Below, piece after piece: positions 28,642-39,900 of a DNA stretch of 64,000 nt. Below the pieces are notes generated by a model. It was not told the DNA's origin and searched no databases. It saw nothing but the letters and a program-made list of their open reading frames with translations. Positions within the stretch are counted from its first letter, which is position 1. The number at the start of each line of letters is the position of its first letter. The position numbers were made by a program, and so were the translations under genes. The DNA comes from Isoperla grammatica (taxonomy: Eukaryota > Arthropoda > Insecta > Plecoptera > Perlodidae), in assembly GCA_945910005.1 (NCBI GenBank), contig OX246742.1:47952211-48016210 (forward strand). The letters run 5' to 3'.

Positions 28642-31142
28642 GCCCAAGTGACCGCTCAGTATAGCCAGGATGAAACCCGAGCGCCGTATTCATATGTTTG
28701 TACATATTTATGCACGTAGCCCCGCAGAGTCTGCGCGCGGTTGGAACGGCCGGCTAGCGCGGACGCAATCAGGTGATTTAGAGTCGACGGTCTGACTTAC
28801 TTATTTCATTGGCTGTGAATGACGTTCTGCGCAATGGTTGGCTGTGTCGTTAGTCCCTGGTCAACTTGTGAGAACGTCAATGCGATACGTGTGTAGACCA
28901 TTGCGTCCGTTCGTTAGGCCCCGTAGTTGGGTGTTATGTAAACCTTGCTGTGTGATATCTGACCGAGTCAAGTAACGACATATTTGCCGCAGTTGTTTTC
29001 TTGGTTGCTGTAAAGTGTGAACCATTGGCCAAGCTATATATTATTTGGCCGAGCTAGCGTTGTCAGTATGTACTAACAGACCACCTGTTGGTTATACTGT
29101 ACAGGTCTACAGTGTTCACCAAGCTATGTAATATTTCCCGTGTCAGATAATTAGTAACCCATTGGTAATATTATAATATCGTTGTCAATATTACTGGTTA
29201 TATACATATAACATTTACTTAGCCATGTAATATTGGTCCAAGTCAAATACCTAACCCATTGCCTTGTCAACTCGTAGCAATTGTGGTCGACAGCAAACCC
29301 AGAGTTTAGTGGCACCTAATATTGGACCGTTGTCGGAGCAATTGGTTGGCTAACAAAAACAAAGGCACTTTTTTCCATTAGTCATTTAGTAATTTCAACT
29401 CTCAGCCTAGAATCTTATTTTATGGATTTACCAGTTTCTTTTTCTATAATTTTTGACAGTTTGATTTGTTTTATAAAGTATTTATTTAGACAATTTCATT
29501 TTATGTTTAGGCCTATTCCTTTTTTTTTTACATAAAAAGTGATAGAATTATGGAAATGTTCTTATTAAGTTGAGGTCATAAAAGTGGCAAAACAAGCCCA
29601 TGCTACCACAGGGGTAAGGCTCGTTTAAAGTTCCATGATCAAAGATTGTAAGAAAAGCTACATCTAAGGGAATCCCTTACTTGCTCGACTCGTAAGAGTT
29701 GGCTGGGACATAGACAAGTACACGTATTGTTGGTCGGATACTTTGCACTCTGTAGAGTTCAGCGTACTAAACTTGGTTAAGTTCTTACCAATAGTATTGC
29801 TGCGTTACACTTGTGTTCAGTAAGCCAACGAACATTGAGAGAAGATGGAGTGAAAGTTGCTCTCCATAGCAGCATCACTATGGTATTGCTATGGTATGGT
29901 ATCCGTGAGTCGCATCACCAAGGATGAATGTTACTTTTGACTTTCTTCCTTGACATTTTATTAACAAGTTCGCTTAGATACAAATGTAGTTTCATTGGTC
30001 TGCCGTAGTTCATTCACAAAGACTTGTTCCATTCATTAATAGTGAAATATTCCCTCTCTACTCAATCACCGACTTCGGGATGTCTGCAAACATTATGGTT
30101 GTAACTTGTAGGCATTCCGCAATGTCGAAACCCTAACGATGAGTCCAGAAGCTCTTGTACGCTTGCTGCGTAACAGTGAAGGTTTAGACGGGTCAGGTAT
30201 TTAGGGTCAACACTCCTGAATATATGTAAGAAGAAGAAGAAGAACTCTAGTGGGTTAATCTGCATAATGTAATGCAAAACTACGAGCCATCGGCTTGTGC
30301 TGCTCTGATGTATTATACGTAGTATTAAAACTGTTCATGGCCTATATCTGCTTTACAAGTTCACTATTAACCTTGTGTCTGAACTGGATTCGGATTAAAT
30401 ATGCCCAAACTCTGATAACATTAAAGGATTACTTCTAATATTAAGACTGTGTACAATGTATACGTACATGTAGGGGAATCTTCTCAAGGATGATATGCTA
30501 CATTGAAAAAATAGAATTCTCGTTGTTTTCTAATATTGTAAGATCTTGGTACGGTTCTTATTTTAAGTGCCCAAAATAATCGTTGCCTACTGATTCCAAT
30601 ATTATAAAAGGGAAAGTTTATAGAATATGCCAATCACTCAGATATGTGAGGCAGAGGTGCTAAATAGCGTGATTGTCTGTGCTGCTGTTGTATTAAAACT
30701 TGCTCTATTCTGTCACTACTAGAGATAGAATGCATATACACTACCTTGTCTATTTTTTATGGTCAATGTTGTGTAGCGTTCTTGAGATATGTATTACTTA
30801 AAAACGTTAGTTTTACATGGTTTAAATATCGACGTCCCCTTACAAAAAAAAAAAAATCAAGTCAATTATATATTTAGACAAAAGTGTATTTTTTTTTTTT
30901 TAGTCTGAGGAATAATCTTGTTGCATTTTTGTAAAACTATGTTTGGTTTATGAATGAGTTGATTGATTTGATTAGTTGGTGTTTAATGACATATTCGACG
31001 GCTAGGTCATATGACGTCGGGTTCGTAATGACAATGCAATCAGCATTAGTTGTGAAGATCTTTGTGATTTCGTAGAACACATACTGGATAACGAGATAAA
31101 ATACTAATGTATACCGACCCTGAAAGCAATTTATGAAATCGA
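28642..31142 (+). other. Probable USP22 3' UTR, then intergenic DNA
   Basis: No coding exon is recognisable. The start is the USP22 3' UTR; its end cannot be fixed. I see no AATAAA in this stretch that I would choose; the first ones noted further right are at 31398-31403, about 33815 and about 34675. Between 29020 and 29290 the words CCAAGCTAT, TAATATT and CCCATTG recur loosely. Confidence 0.45.
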
Positions 31143-31335
31143 TTGAATTATTATTACTATTATTTACAAGCAGATGTGGAGGAGAGGGGAGAGGAGTGGC
31201 CAGTGGTAGAGGATAGAGAAAGATGGTGGGAGGACAGGAAAAAGTGGAAAGAGTTGATGGAATGGCAAGAGAAATTCATTGACGAAGAGAATGAAGTTGA
31301 AGAAAATGATTTGTCGAGCTTGGCATGCTGATACT
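31143..31335 (+). pseudogene. Possible transposon coding remnant (low confidence)
   Basis: A 62-codon frame encodes a Glu/Trp/Lys-rich segment (DVEERGEEWPVVEDRERWW, DRKKWKEL). The wording resembles the C-terminal tail of some invertebrate LINE ORFs, but no catalytic motif is present, and an AT microsatellite follows directly. It may equally be a chance frame. Confidence 0.25.
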
Positions 31336-31409
31336 GGTTCCTGGGATGCCCAAGATCAATGTTGGGAACACCCCTTTACCCAACTAAATGATGTTGGAAT
31401 AAAGAGTAG

Positions 31410-31411
<2 letters not shown>

Positions 31412-31453
<42 letters not shown>
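31412..31453. repeat. (AT)21 microsatellite
   Basis: Uninterrupted AT dinucleotides, followed by GTACTATT and a short ATT run. Confidence 0.95.
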
Positions 31454-31457
<4 letters not shown>

Positions 31458-32145
31458 TATTTATTATTATTATTATTGAGTTAGATCTTGGGCAATCGCT
31501 CATATTAACTTAACACTTCCACTGTTTGTAGGTCTGCATTGGTTACTTATTATTTATTGTCAGCCTGCTTCTGAGTGTGTGTGATTGCATGCACTGTCCA
31601 GGAGCTAACGGAACAACTAACATTATTTGAGTTGTGGAGAAAGTATGCATTTAGAAACATTAAAACTAAAAGAAAAAACATGCAGTTAACATGTGACACT
31701 CATTTCAGCTTCTTCTCACATTTCTGAAAGTTTTTTATGCAACAATTATAGTATGCACTCTTGAAGTTGGCTACCTCAAATTGAAAACAAAGAAAAAATC
31801 ATTTGCAGTGACATGTTTCCTCCTTTCTATCTCCTAATGTATATCAAAACCACATTGTAGGAGAATGTCTGACTAAAACGTAATTTAATCTGGCAAAACC
31901 ATAAACCTCGTGTTATAAATAGTATTTCATTTGCAAACTTCTTACTTTGGTTAGAGTCACCTATAGATGTGTGTTTCATTATTTGCCTGGACAATTGGAT
32001 GTCACATGTTCTGTTCTATCATCGTTGCTGCACGAGAGCTCTTTGGTCACACTCACGCACACTCAAAGGCCGAGTCTGGCCATGCAAGAGTGTTATGTCA
32101 TTTTGCATATATGGTGTAGTATTTATTTGTATTATATTTATTGGT

Positions 32146-32410
32146 ATGGGGAGGCGTACAACAAACGACTACACTGCAGCGCTTTGAGCGTTCCGGCCAC
32201 TGAGAAGTGTCTGCAAGAATTCTCCGAAAACCCCTCTAGAAGGCAGTACACTAATAATTATTAGGAAAATGTACATAGATTCCAAAGAAGTCAAATAATT
32301 TTTCAGCGACTTAGAAATTCTTATTGTTGAAAGTTATGTGTATCCAATATTCAGTGACTGTTGGCCGGATCGCTCGCAACGCTCTCTGTGCACTTGTTAC
32401 GCCTCCCCAT
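32146..32410. mobile_element. MITE-like element with ATGGGGAGGCGTA ends (copy A), 265 bp
   Basis: The left end ATGGGGAGGCGTA is the exact inverse of the right end TACGCCTCCCCAT. The interior contains CACTGCAGCG, GTGTCTGCAAGAATTC, GAAAACCCC, AAGAAGTCAAATAA, GTTGAAAGTT and CGCTCGCAACGCTCT. The same ordered interior words and right end recur at 40664-40930 in a HEXD intron, so this is a dispersed family. No target duplication is clear. Confidence 0.75.
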
Positions 32411-33820
32411 TGTAAAGGATATGTTGATTCTATTTGCCTGTAATAACAGGATCCATGGTTGTGGGGATGGGTAGGCAAATGAATGTTATCAGCATTCTGT
32501 CCCAGCGTAACGTACATAATTGTAACTAGGGATACGATGCCCTGTGTTCTCGTTTGGGTACACCAATAACGGGCCAGACAGAGATATGTTACCTTGCACA
32601 TGAATCGTAGTGATTATCTTGAGTTTAAACTTGTTTCTTTGCCATAAAACTCAGTTAAATGAGAGGCAGGCCTCCTTTGCACGTTGATACGGAGCGTGCT
32701 TATGCAGTTGGCAGGCTACGGTCAACGTGATGCGTTAAGGGAAAGATTTTGTATTATCTATTACGTACGTAGTAGGTTGGTGAGTTTTGTTGTTCCTGTT
32801 TTTGTTGGATACGTTGAGTGGAATTATGGTTCTCGTCCTCTATTTTGAACTAGTTCTCTAACTTGCAACACGTTGCACGATTTCTAAATAGAAAATATGA
32901 AACGCCATCTACTTGTCGGATTGTGACAGTAGAAGAATAACTTGTATCCTTGCATGGTTCTTTATTCTTTTAGAACTTGTTGGCTGGTTCAGTGAATATC
33001 ACTGTCCTAATTCGTTACGTCGCTGGTCTTGTTAACTACTGTACTCGCAGTCTCAACCGACAATGAAAACAACGATGACAGTAATACCTACACTTTTCAA
33101 TGTCTTTCTTTGTACAAGATATGAAATATTCCCAATATTGGCACAATTCTTAGTATTATTATTATTAGTCTTGGCACGATTATGCATCTTAATCTACAAA
33201 CAAACATCTGTTGCATAGGTTTTAAATTGTACCGTCACTTGGTAAGCGATATGATTAGAAAGCTAGAAAGAACAACATTATTTATTTGCCTTGTCTGTTA
33301 TTGTGAAACAACGGCTGACATCCGAGAACTGTCAAGAAATTGTTTATGAGTTTATTTTTACTGACCTGCTATCATACTTATACGTAGTTGATATGGCACA
33401 ACTAGATCATAATATGAATATGATGTCAGCCTTTAGTTGCCTCTTATGACAGGCAGAGCTACCCTTGACTCAGCCGATCTTTCAGAAATCTCGTTATGTT
33501 ATTTACCAGTGCAGTCTTTAAAATATTCTAAATGATTTAAATAGTGATATATCAAATTATCGAACCATATCGAACTTGGATATCGAGTGACAGTGCTAAC
33601 GAATACTATTACTGATATGTAATTCATAATTCATACAAATCTTGAGTCCAACTACATAGTTACAAGCTCACAATAATGCCAATGCCCTCCTCATTTAGAA
33701 TATCTGTGTTAATGATAAACACAAGATGTTGAGTTGCGCAATTACGAATGATGAAGTTGAGCAATTACGAATCTAATTATTTTATTGTATGTAATGTAAT
33801 CTCAAAGGCTGATAATAAAA
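32411..33820. other. Intergenic DNA, nothing recognised
   Basis: AT-rich sequence without a supported gene, RNA or element end. Confidence 0.4.
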
Positions 33821-33842
33821 TGATGATGATGATGATGATGAT
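33821..33842. repeat. (TGA)7 microsatellite
   Basis: TGATGATGA repeats directly after GATAATAAAA. Confidence 0.9.
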
Positions 33843-33899
33843 TGCCTCAAAGACACGTAGAGCTCTGTCCGGGTCTGTGGTGCACTGCAGCCAAACAGG

Positions 33900-33915
33900 C
33901 CCCCCCCCCCCCCCC
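33900..33915. repeat. Poly-C tract of 16
   Basis: Sixteen C in a row, opposite in strand to the three poly-G tracts in the first 7 kb of the window. Confidence 0.9.
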
Positions 33916-34440
33916 TTTAGAAATGTTTCACTAGCAATTAAATTAAATTACTTTCAAAGTCGTTGCAAACCCCTCCCCCCATTGTTTTCGCCTTTAAATC
34001 ATTTCCTTATTTGCATCCCATAAATTCAGGCGATAAATAATGTTGACTCCTAACTTGACTTTCTTAGAAGCTCCCTGGGATGTTTGCAACATTTAAAAGT
34101 AAAAATGAGATGACTTATTCTGGAGAGTGTTCTCTTGGGCTATTTTTTCCTTTTCTTTGTTTTTATTATGATTGATGTATGTATGTATTCTTTTCATGGT
34201 GTACAAGAACATATGAATGTAATAATTGTCAATTGTACAATGTACAATTTACCATTAGGTGATCGTCTCTGACGACAACAAATCTGTATCTAATTTAAAT
34301 CTATTAGACTTGACTTTATAAGTTGTGTACATAACTCGATGATTTCAATGAAATTGACTGTATTATACTAGATGTTATAAATGGCTTATCATGTGTGTCT
34401 TGTAGTTTTACCTCATTCAAACTACTAAAAGAGCCATCCC
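33916..34440. other. Intergenic DNA, nothing recognised
   Basis: AT-rich; only short repeats such as ATTGTACAATGTACAATTT near 34231-34249. Confidence 0.35.
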
Positions 34441-34447
34441 TGCTAGG

Positions 34448-34540
34448 ATCTAGTGCTGCTGGGCAGACCGAATGCTTTAGTGGTCTACCCGGCAAGCAGA
34501 AGATCTGCGTTCGAGTCCCAGCCAGGATGGATTTTTTAAG
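34448..34540 (+). mobile_element. Candidate tRNA-derived SINE head
   Basis: GGGCAGACCGAATGCTTTAGTGG has an A-box-like TGCTTTAGTGG, and 45 bp later GCGTTCGAGTCCCAGCC has a good B-box (GTTCGAGTCC). The spacing suits a tRNA-related RNA polymerase III promoter. A cloverleaf is not intact (acceptor arms do not pair), so a SINE head fits better than a tRNA gene. The 3' end of the element was not located. Confidence 0.4.
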
Positions 34541-35059
34541 ACTGTCTTCCTACTCGTCACATTTCCCTGACTGGTGGCTTACCAAAAACCAACGTATTTT
34601 GAACTAGTAATGATGGATGGATTGCTTGTGTTGAAAAATAACCTCGTATGAGTTGAACTTTAGGGGTCCATAAAATAAAAACTGAAATATTAACCCCTTT
34701 TGTTCCATGTGTTCCATTTCATTTCGCGTTTGCATTCCTCTGTGTCGGGCAACTTCTGTTATTCGTGGCACAAATATATCACAATATTATGAAGAAAGAG
34801 TGATGTTTAAGAAGCAAGTTAGGAGGTTATGTCAGTTGATGGGTTTTGAGACGTGGTTCGACAGAGTAACATAGTTAACGCTATTGAGGTGATGCTAGTA
34901 CTCGCCTCAAAACCTATCAGTGTGACATTATCTTGAACACGGTTCTTCTAGGGTTTATTCAACTTAATTTTAGCACTAGTGTTGAGATTTTCTTACGACT
35001 TGAAAGGCCAGCAGATTTGCAAGCCTGGATTTCATCTTGATGAAAGAATAGGGTCAATG

Positions 35060-35210
35060 ATTGGCTGGTTGTGGTTGTAAAACACTATACGTAGCAAGAG
35101 TAATTCAGAAAGTCCCCTGTTCGATACGGGCAATCCTGACTGAAGGTTTTTCCAAGGTTTTCCTCAGTCACAAGGCCTAATGCTGGGATTGAGTCATGTG
35201 CCAGAATTCA
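35060..35210 (+). mobile_element. Candidate second SINE with conserved-core-like segment
   Basis: CCTGTTCGATACGGGC is B-box-like (GTTCGATAC). It is followed by TTTTTCCAAGGTTTTCCTCA and AATGCTGGGATTGAGT, phrases that resemble the conserved central core seen in several animal SINE superfamilies. The boundaries and the family are not assigned. Confidence 0.35.
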
Positions 35211-35844
35211 GCTGTTTAGTTTGCTCGATAAGCAGAAAATGTAGTCCCGCTTGATGCCCTGGCTTGTAGTGGGGCATCAACATGCCATTGGTGTCATTTC
35301 TGATTCTTCCTAGTCAAGCGACTGTACAAGGGTGGTCGCTGGCTGATAACCGAGCAGCTAGCTAGCCGAGGTAATTGAATGGATGCGATGATTAAAATCA
35401 AGAACTTATTATCGTAGATGGAAATTACGTGTTTGTTTTGTTCTTGTACTTTATGATAATTGCTAGATGTTATTTTGTGCATGTCACTTCCATCTGTCTC
35501 ATTATCACGTAATCAAGTATCATTATGTTGGCGTCTGTGTTCATGCCGTTAAACTTGCAGTCGATACCGATTTTGGGCGTTTGCCTGTCTGTCATAGATA
35601 AGCTGCTATTTTTGCTCTCTCTTTTGCATCCAGTTTGCTATGTGCTGCTATATCTAGAGGGCTCAAGCAGAACAGGGACACTTGGCAGAATCTGGCTGCT
35701 GAATTCTGGCATGTCTTGGATATTCTTTCCCACTATTCTTTCCTACTATTTTCCAACTATGTATTCCAAATACTGAATACCTAGTTAGTCGCCTGCAGAT
35801 TTGCTACGAAAAACTATCAATTATTCAAGTGGTGTTTCTAAATG

Positions 35845-36640
35845 TTGCATATGCATGATGGATCTGCAACACCACCTAAGGGGCTGCGGGAGCAGTGAGT
35901 GTATTGTCAGTTTTTTGAAAAACACACTGCGGCTGGCATATTTGGAACAAACTTTGACGGGGAACTGGCAGCCATCCACCTTGCACTAACCGAAGTAGGC
36001 AATATTAAGCCATCACAGCCAGTGGTGATCTTGGTACATTCAAGGGCAGCGCTTTAAGTCTTGATATCTCAAAGAGATACAGATTGTGAGATAACAGTAG
36101 CATGTAGGGAAAAGTACTACAAGCTCTACTACAAAGGCTGGCAAGTATGACTTCAATGGATCCCTAGTCATTGCTCAATAGTGGGAAATGAAAAAGTCGA
36201 CTACCTGCAAAGAAGGGAGCTAAATTGAAACAACCTGAAAAGGCAATCTCACTGCAGTCCATCAAATCTATAATCAATAACCAAGTCAGCTTAGAGTTAA
36301 AGAAACAGTACCAAGTAATTGCGCGAGGGAAAAGATGGGAGCCGCCTATAAGCAAGGAGAAAATGAACGCAAGGAACATTGATAAGGAAGAAAGGAGGGT
36401 ATACGTGGCAAATTTCCAGATGGACACCGGCCACGATTACCTTCAAGCCCATCTGCACAAAATAGGAGTGGTGGATACAAGTACATGCCCACTCTGCAAA
36501 GAACAAGGCCAGGACGCGGAACATCTTGCGACATGTGTATCCCTGACAGCAGAAAGGGATCTAATAGAAGGGCAAAATATAGCAAGAAGGAAATATGTGG
36601 AAAACCTTTATTGGGCAACTAGGCAGAGAATGGCATAAGT
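35845..36640 (+). pseudogene. LINE relic: RNase H domain and C-terminal zinc-finger tail
   Basis: The plus strand reads DGSATPP at about 35857, then FDGELAAIHLALTEV near 35950-35995 and WIPSHCSIVGNEKVDYL near 36155-36205, the three signature blocks of LINE RNase H. After a one-base loss near 36207 an open frame (36225-36638) encodes TGHDYLQAHLHKIGV and CPLCKEQGQDAEHL, the typical C-terminal CCHC-like tail. Frameshifts and an in-frame stop separate the blocks, so it is dead. It is a different region of a LINE from the minus-strand relic at 3560-3965 and need not belong to the same family. It ends about 320 bp upstream of the HEXD start. Confidence 0.85.
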
Positions 36641-36699
36641 TCTAACTCTGGGTGTTCGATAGAAGAAGAAGATATTCTGGGATAGAAATGTCCCCTTGG

Positions 36700-36957
36700 A
36701 ATTTTAAAACTGCTTTTATGAAATTCAATGTAATATCGACTTCTTGGCTTTTAAACATTTCGCGGCAAAACTAATTAAGCTCCTCCCCGAAAGGCGTAGT
36801 GCGTTGGTTTGGTATCTCTGCGCTGGCGTATGCGCATAGCGCATGTGGCGTCCTTCTTCGTCTTTTTGTAGAGGATCATGGCTGTTGCGTAAAATTATTT
36901 TAAACAATTCAAGTATTTTACGTAAGTAAAAGCAGTTGCTCTCGTAGCATTCGAAGA
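36700..36957 (+). promoter_or_regulatory. Candidate HEXD promoter and 5' UTR
   Basis: The only non-repetitive stretch upstream of the HEXD start. It contains GCGTATGCGCATAGCGCATG (36827-36846), similar to the NRF-1 palindrome (GCGCATGCGC) common in TATA-less animal promoters, about 110 bp before the ATG. No TATA box is obvious. The assignment rests on position and this motif only. Confidence 0.35.
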
Positions 36958-36986
36958 ATGGATACTATATCGATTGGTTCACATAG
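36958..36986 (+). CDS. HEXD: HEXD coding exon 1
   Basis: ATGGATACTATATCG in a good start context (GAAGAATGG), ending CACATAG|GTAAG in phase 2. It encodes MDTISIGSH and the first two bases of R. Joined to the next exon it reads SHRLVHLDLKG, matching the human start (a short N-terminus before RLVHLDLKG). Confidence 0.8.
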
Positions 36987-39900
36987 GTAAGCTGATGTTA
37001 ATGAATCAAATTATTAGGATTAGAGTAGGCCTAGATTCGGCTTGTGGAATTGTTCGTATCCCAGGCCCTCGTCCCTATGCATTTCCCACGGCCACGATTG
37101 GCGTCCAGGCCTAACGAACTATATTTACATTATTTTGCAGGCTAGTTCATTTAGACTTGAAGGGTTGCCCGCTTCATGTTTTGTACTTGGAGGAATTATT
37201 TCCATTATTTCGTGATTGGGGCGTTACGGGGCTGTTGGTAGAATGGGAAGACACGTTTCCGTACTCACATGAGTTGGCACTTCTCGGCTCAAGCGGGCCG
37301 ACGAGTCCTGCCGGCGCATATTCCGTAGAAGAAGCCCGCCTTCTGCTTCAACTAGCCGGAGATGCTGGTCTTATGGTTGTGCCTTTGGTGCAGACATTTG
37401 GACATCTCGAATTCGTACTGAAACATGACAAATGGAAACATTTGCGGGAAGTAGAGGCTTACCCGAGTTCCATGTGCCCATCGCATCCTGATGCTTTGCC
37501 ACTAGTTACGTCCATGATAAAACAGATTGTCGACTTTCATCCAGATATTCAATACTTACACATTGGTGCTGATGAGGTAGGCCTACTGCGTATTCACAAT
37601 TTAAGGTTCATTCACAATCTTTACTAGTACTAGGGATGTCAACGGATACCCGGGTACCCGTTACCCGCCCGGTACACACGGGTACGGTTCCAACTTTTCA
37701 ATACCCGTTACCCGGTACTACCCGTTCCCTTCTTCTGTTCAAAACGAAATTAATTCAACATTGCGATATTTCCCTACTGGCGTCTTTGAGCGAGCATACG
37801 AGCCGCTCTTTTCAATTTGCCGTCATTTAACTGGACCCCCCCCCCCCACCCCCCTCAACAGCGCCGCTGACGAATGAGACGTAAAGCCTAATTAGTATCA
37901 TCTTCTGTAGGGCCTATGGAAGAATGCTGCAGAACGGTTGCGAGTCCAAGGGAGCGCACCCGCCCGTCGTAGCTTTACCGCGATCATGTTCTCGTGTTCG
38001 AGCTCAACTATGACGTCATCGCTTTGACGCGGCCGACTACCGCCTACCGTAACGGAGACGCAAGCTTTGAAGCTTTGTTGTATACTTCCGCGATCGTTTT
38101 GCATCGAAGACAATGCAACCTGATACCGTTTAACAATATAATGTCTTTCCACAACTTTGCGAATCATTTGACACCCATGACGATAAAACGCGTATTTAGT
38201 ATTATTTACTACCCGGGTACAAATATTTCCGGGTATTGACATCCCTAACTAGTACTATGGTTTAATGATTAAGACTAAGACAAACCTTAGTCACAGCCAA
38301 TCAGAGCGCAGTATTCTCCCTCCCAGCCAATGAAAGAAGCCTACGTGGCTTAGTCTTAATCATTAAACCATAGTACTAGTAAAGATTGTGAATGCACCTT
38401 TAAGTTAGCCTCCCTATACTTAAAACAGCAGACCAACATAGGCTTTGGCAATACATAATTTGTCTTATCTCCAGATAGGCCTACTCTATACTCACACACC
38501 CTACCTAGGCCTAGGCAAAACATAGACTACGTATATCACACAAGTTTAAGGCGCTTGGGATGAAAGCGCCTTGCTTTCAATCAGTAGCCGAGTGAGGAAT
38601 CTGCTCCGTAGGCTATATCACGTCAATCTGAAGCGCCCTTATCTACACTGGCTGCGAATTCAGGCAATCACAACACAGGCCGTGCATCGCGGAGCCGCTT
38701 TGACGACTCGCTTGCCCAAGCGAGTTGGATTGCCGCCGCCTTGAGGTAAATTCGACGTGTAGGTCTATACCACACTCTGCAACCGATTGGAACCAAGGCG
38801 CCTTCATCCAACTTACGTGATATACGTAGTCATTTAATCATAGAATGCCCTAAGCTAGTCAGTGCCTTATTTGTAAAATTGATGTTTCTTAAGGCTGTTT
38901 CTCCTACTAGCCTAGTTGGAAGGAGTGCGGCCCTATACGAAACAGTCCTGCCAACCCCTCAGCTCCCCAAACTAGCAAACCTAGCATAGGAATGTGCAAC
39001 TACCATTAAAACCCCCGTTGGTAGGAGTGGCCCCTAATACATAACACTCCTGCAGCTGTTTTAACACTTGGGTAAGGAATGTGACAGCTCGGCAACCCCT
39101 ATTGGTAAAAGTGTGCCTTACTACAGAACACTGCTGCCAACCCCCCCCTGGAAATCAGTAGTAGTTTAGTCAGTCTGTAGTAGGCTGCACTCTGTTAGTG
39201 CTCTACAGTAAGTTGGACTGGTGCCCATAGGGTTGTCAAGCTGTCACATTCCTTACCCACATGTTAAAACAGCTGATTTCCAAGGGGGGCTGGCAGGAGT
39301 GTTTCGTAGTAGGAAACAAGTACTATTATAAATCCATGGTTAAACGGTATCAGGTTGCATTGTCTTTGATGCAAAACGGTCGCGGAAGTATTCAACAAAG
39401 CTTCAAAGCTTGCGTCTCCGCTACGGTAGGCGGTGTTCGGCCGCGTCAAAGCGATGACGTCATAGTCCGAGCTCGAACACGAGAACATGATTGCGGTAGG
39501 CTAAAGCTACGGCGGGCGGGTGCGCTCCCTCGGACTCGCAACCGTTCCGCAGCATTCTTCCATAGGCCTACAGAAGATGATCCTAATTGGGCTTTACGTC
39601 TTATTTTTATGCGACGATGACTAATCGAGGGTGGGGGGGGTGTCAAGTTAAATGCCGGCAAATTGAAAAGCGTGGCTCGTACGCTCGCACAAGAGGTCAG
39701 TAGGAAAATATCGCAATGTTGAATTGATTTAGTTTTTAACAGAAGAAGGGAACGGGTATTGAAAAGTTGGAACCGTACCCGTGTCTACCGGGCGGGTAAC
39801 GGGTACCCTTTGACATCCCTAGTTGGCAGGAGTGTTTTGTCAAAAAAAAGTTGGTGGATTTCCAAGGGGGGTTGGCAGGAGTGTTCTGTGTAGGGGCCAC

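Noticed and set aside
34448..34540. Functional tRNA gene
   Set aside because: A- and B-box-like motifs are present but acceptor and other arms do not pair convincingly; a SINE head is the better reading.
36225..36638. 137-codon frame as a host gene
   Set aside because: Its TGHDYLQAHLHKIG and CPLCKEQ motifs are the LINE C-terminal tail, and it is cut off from its RNase H part by a frameshift.
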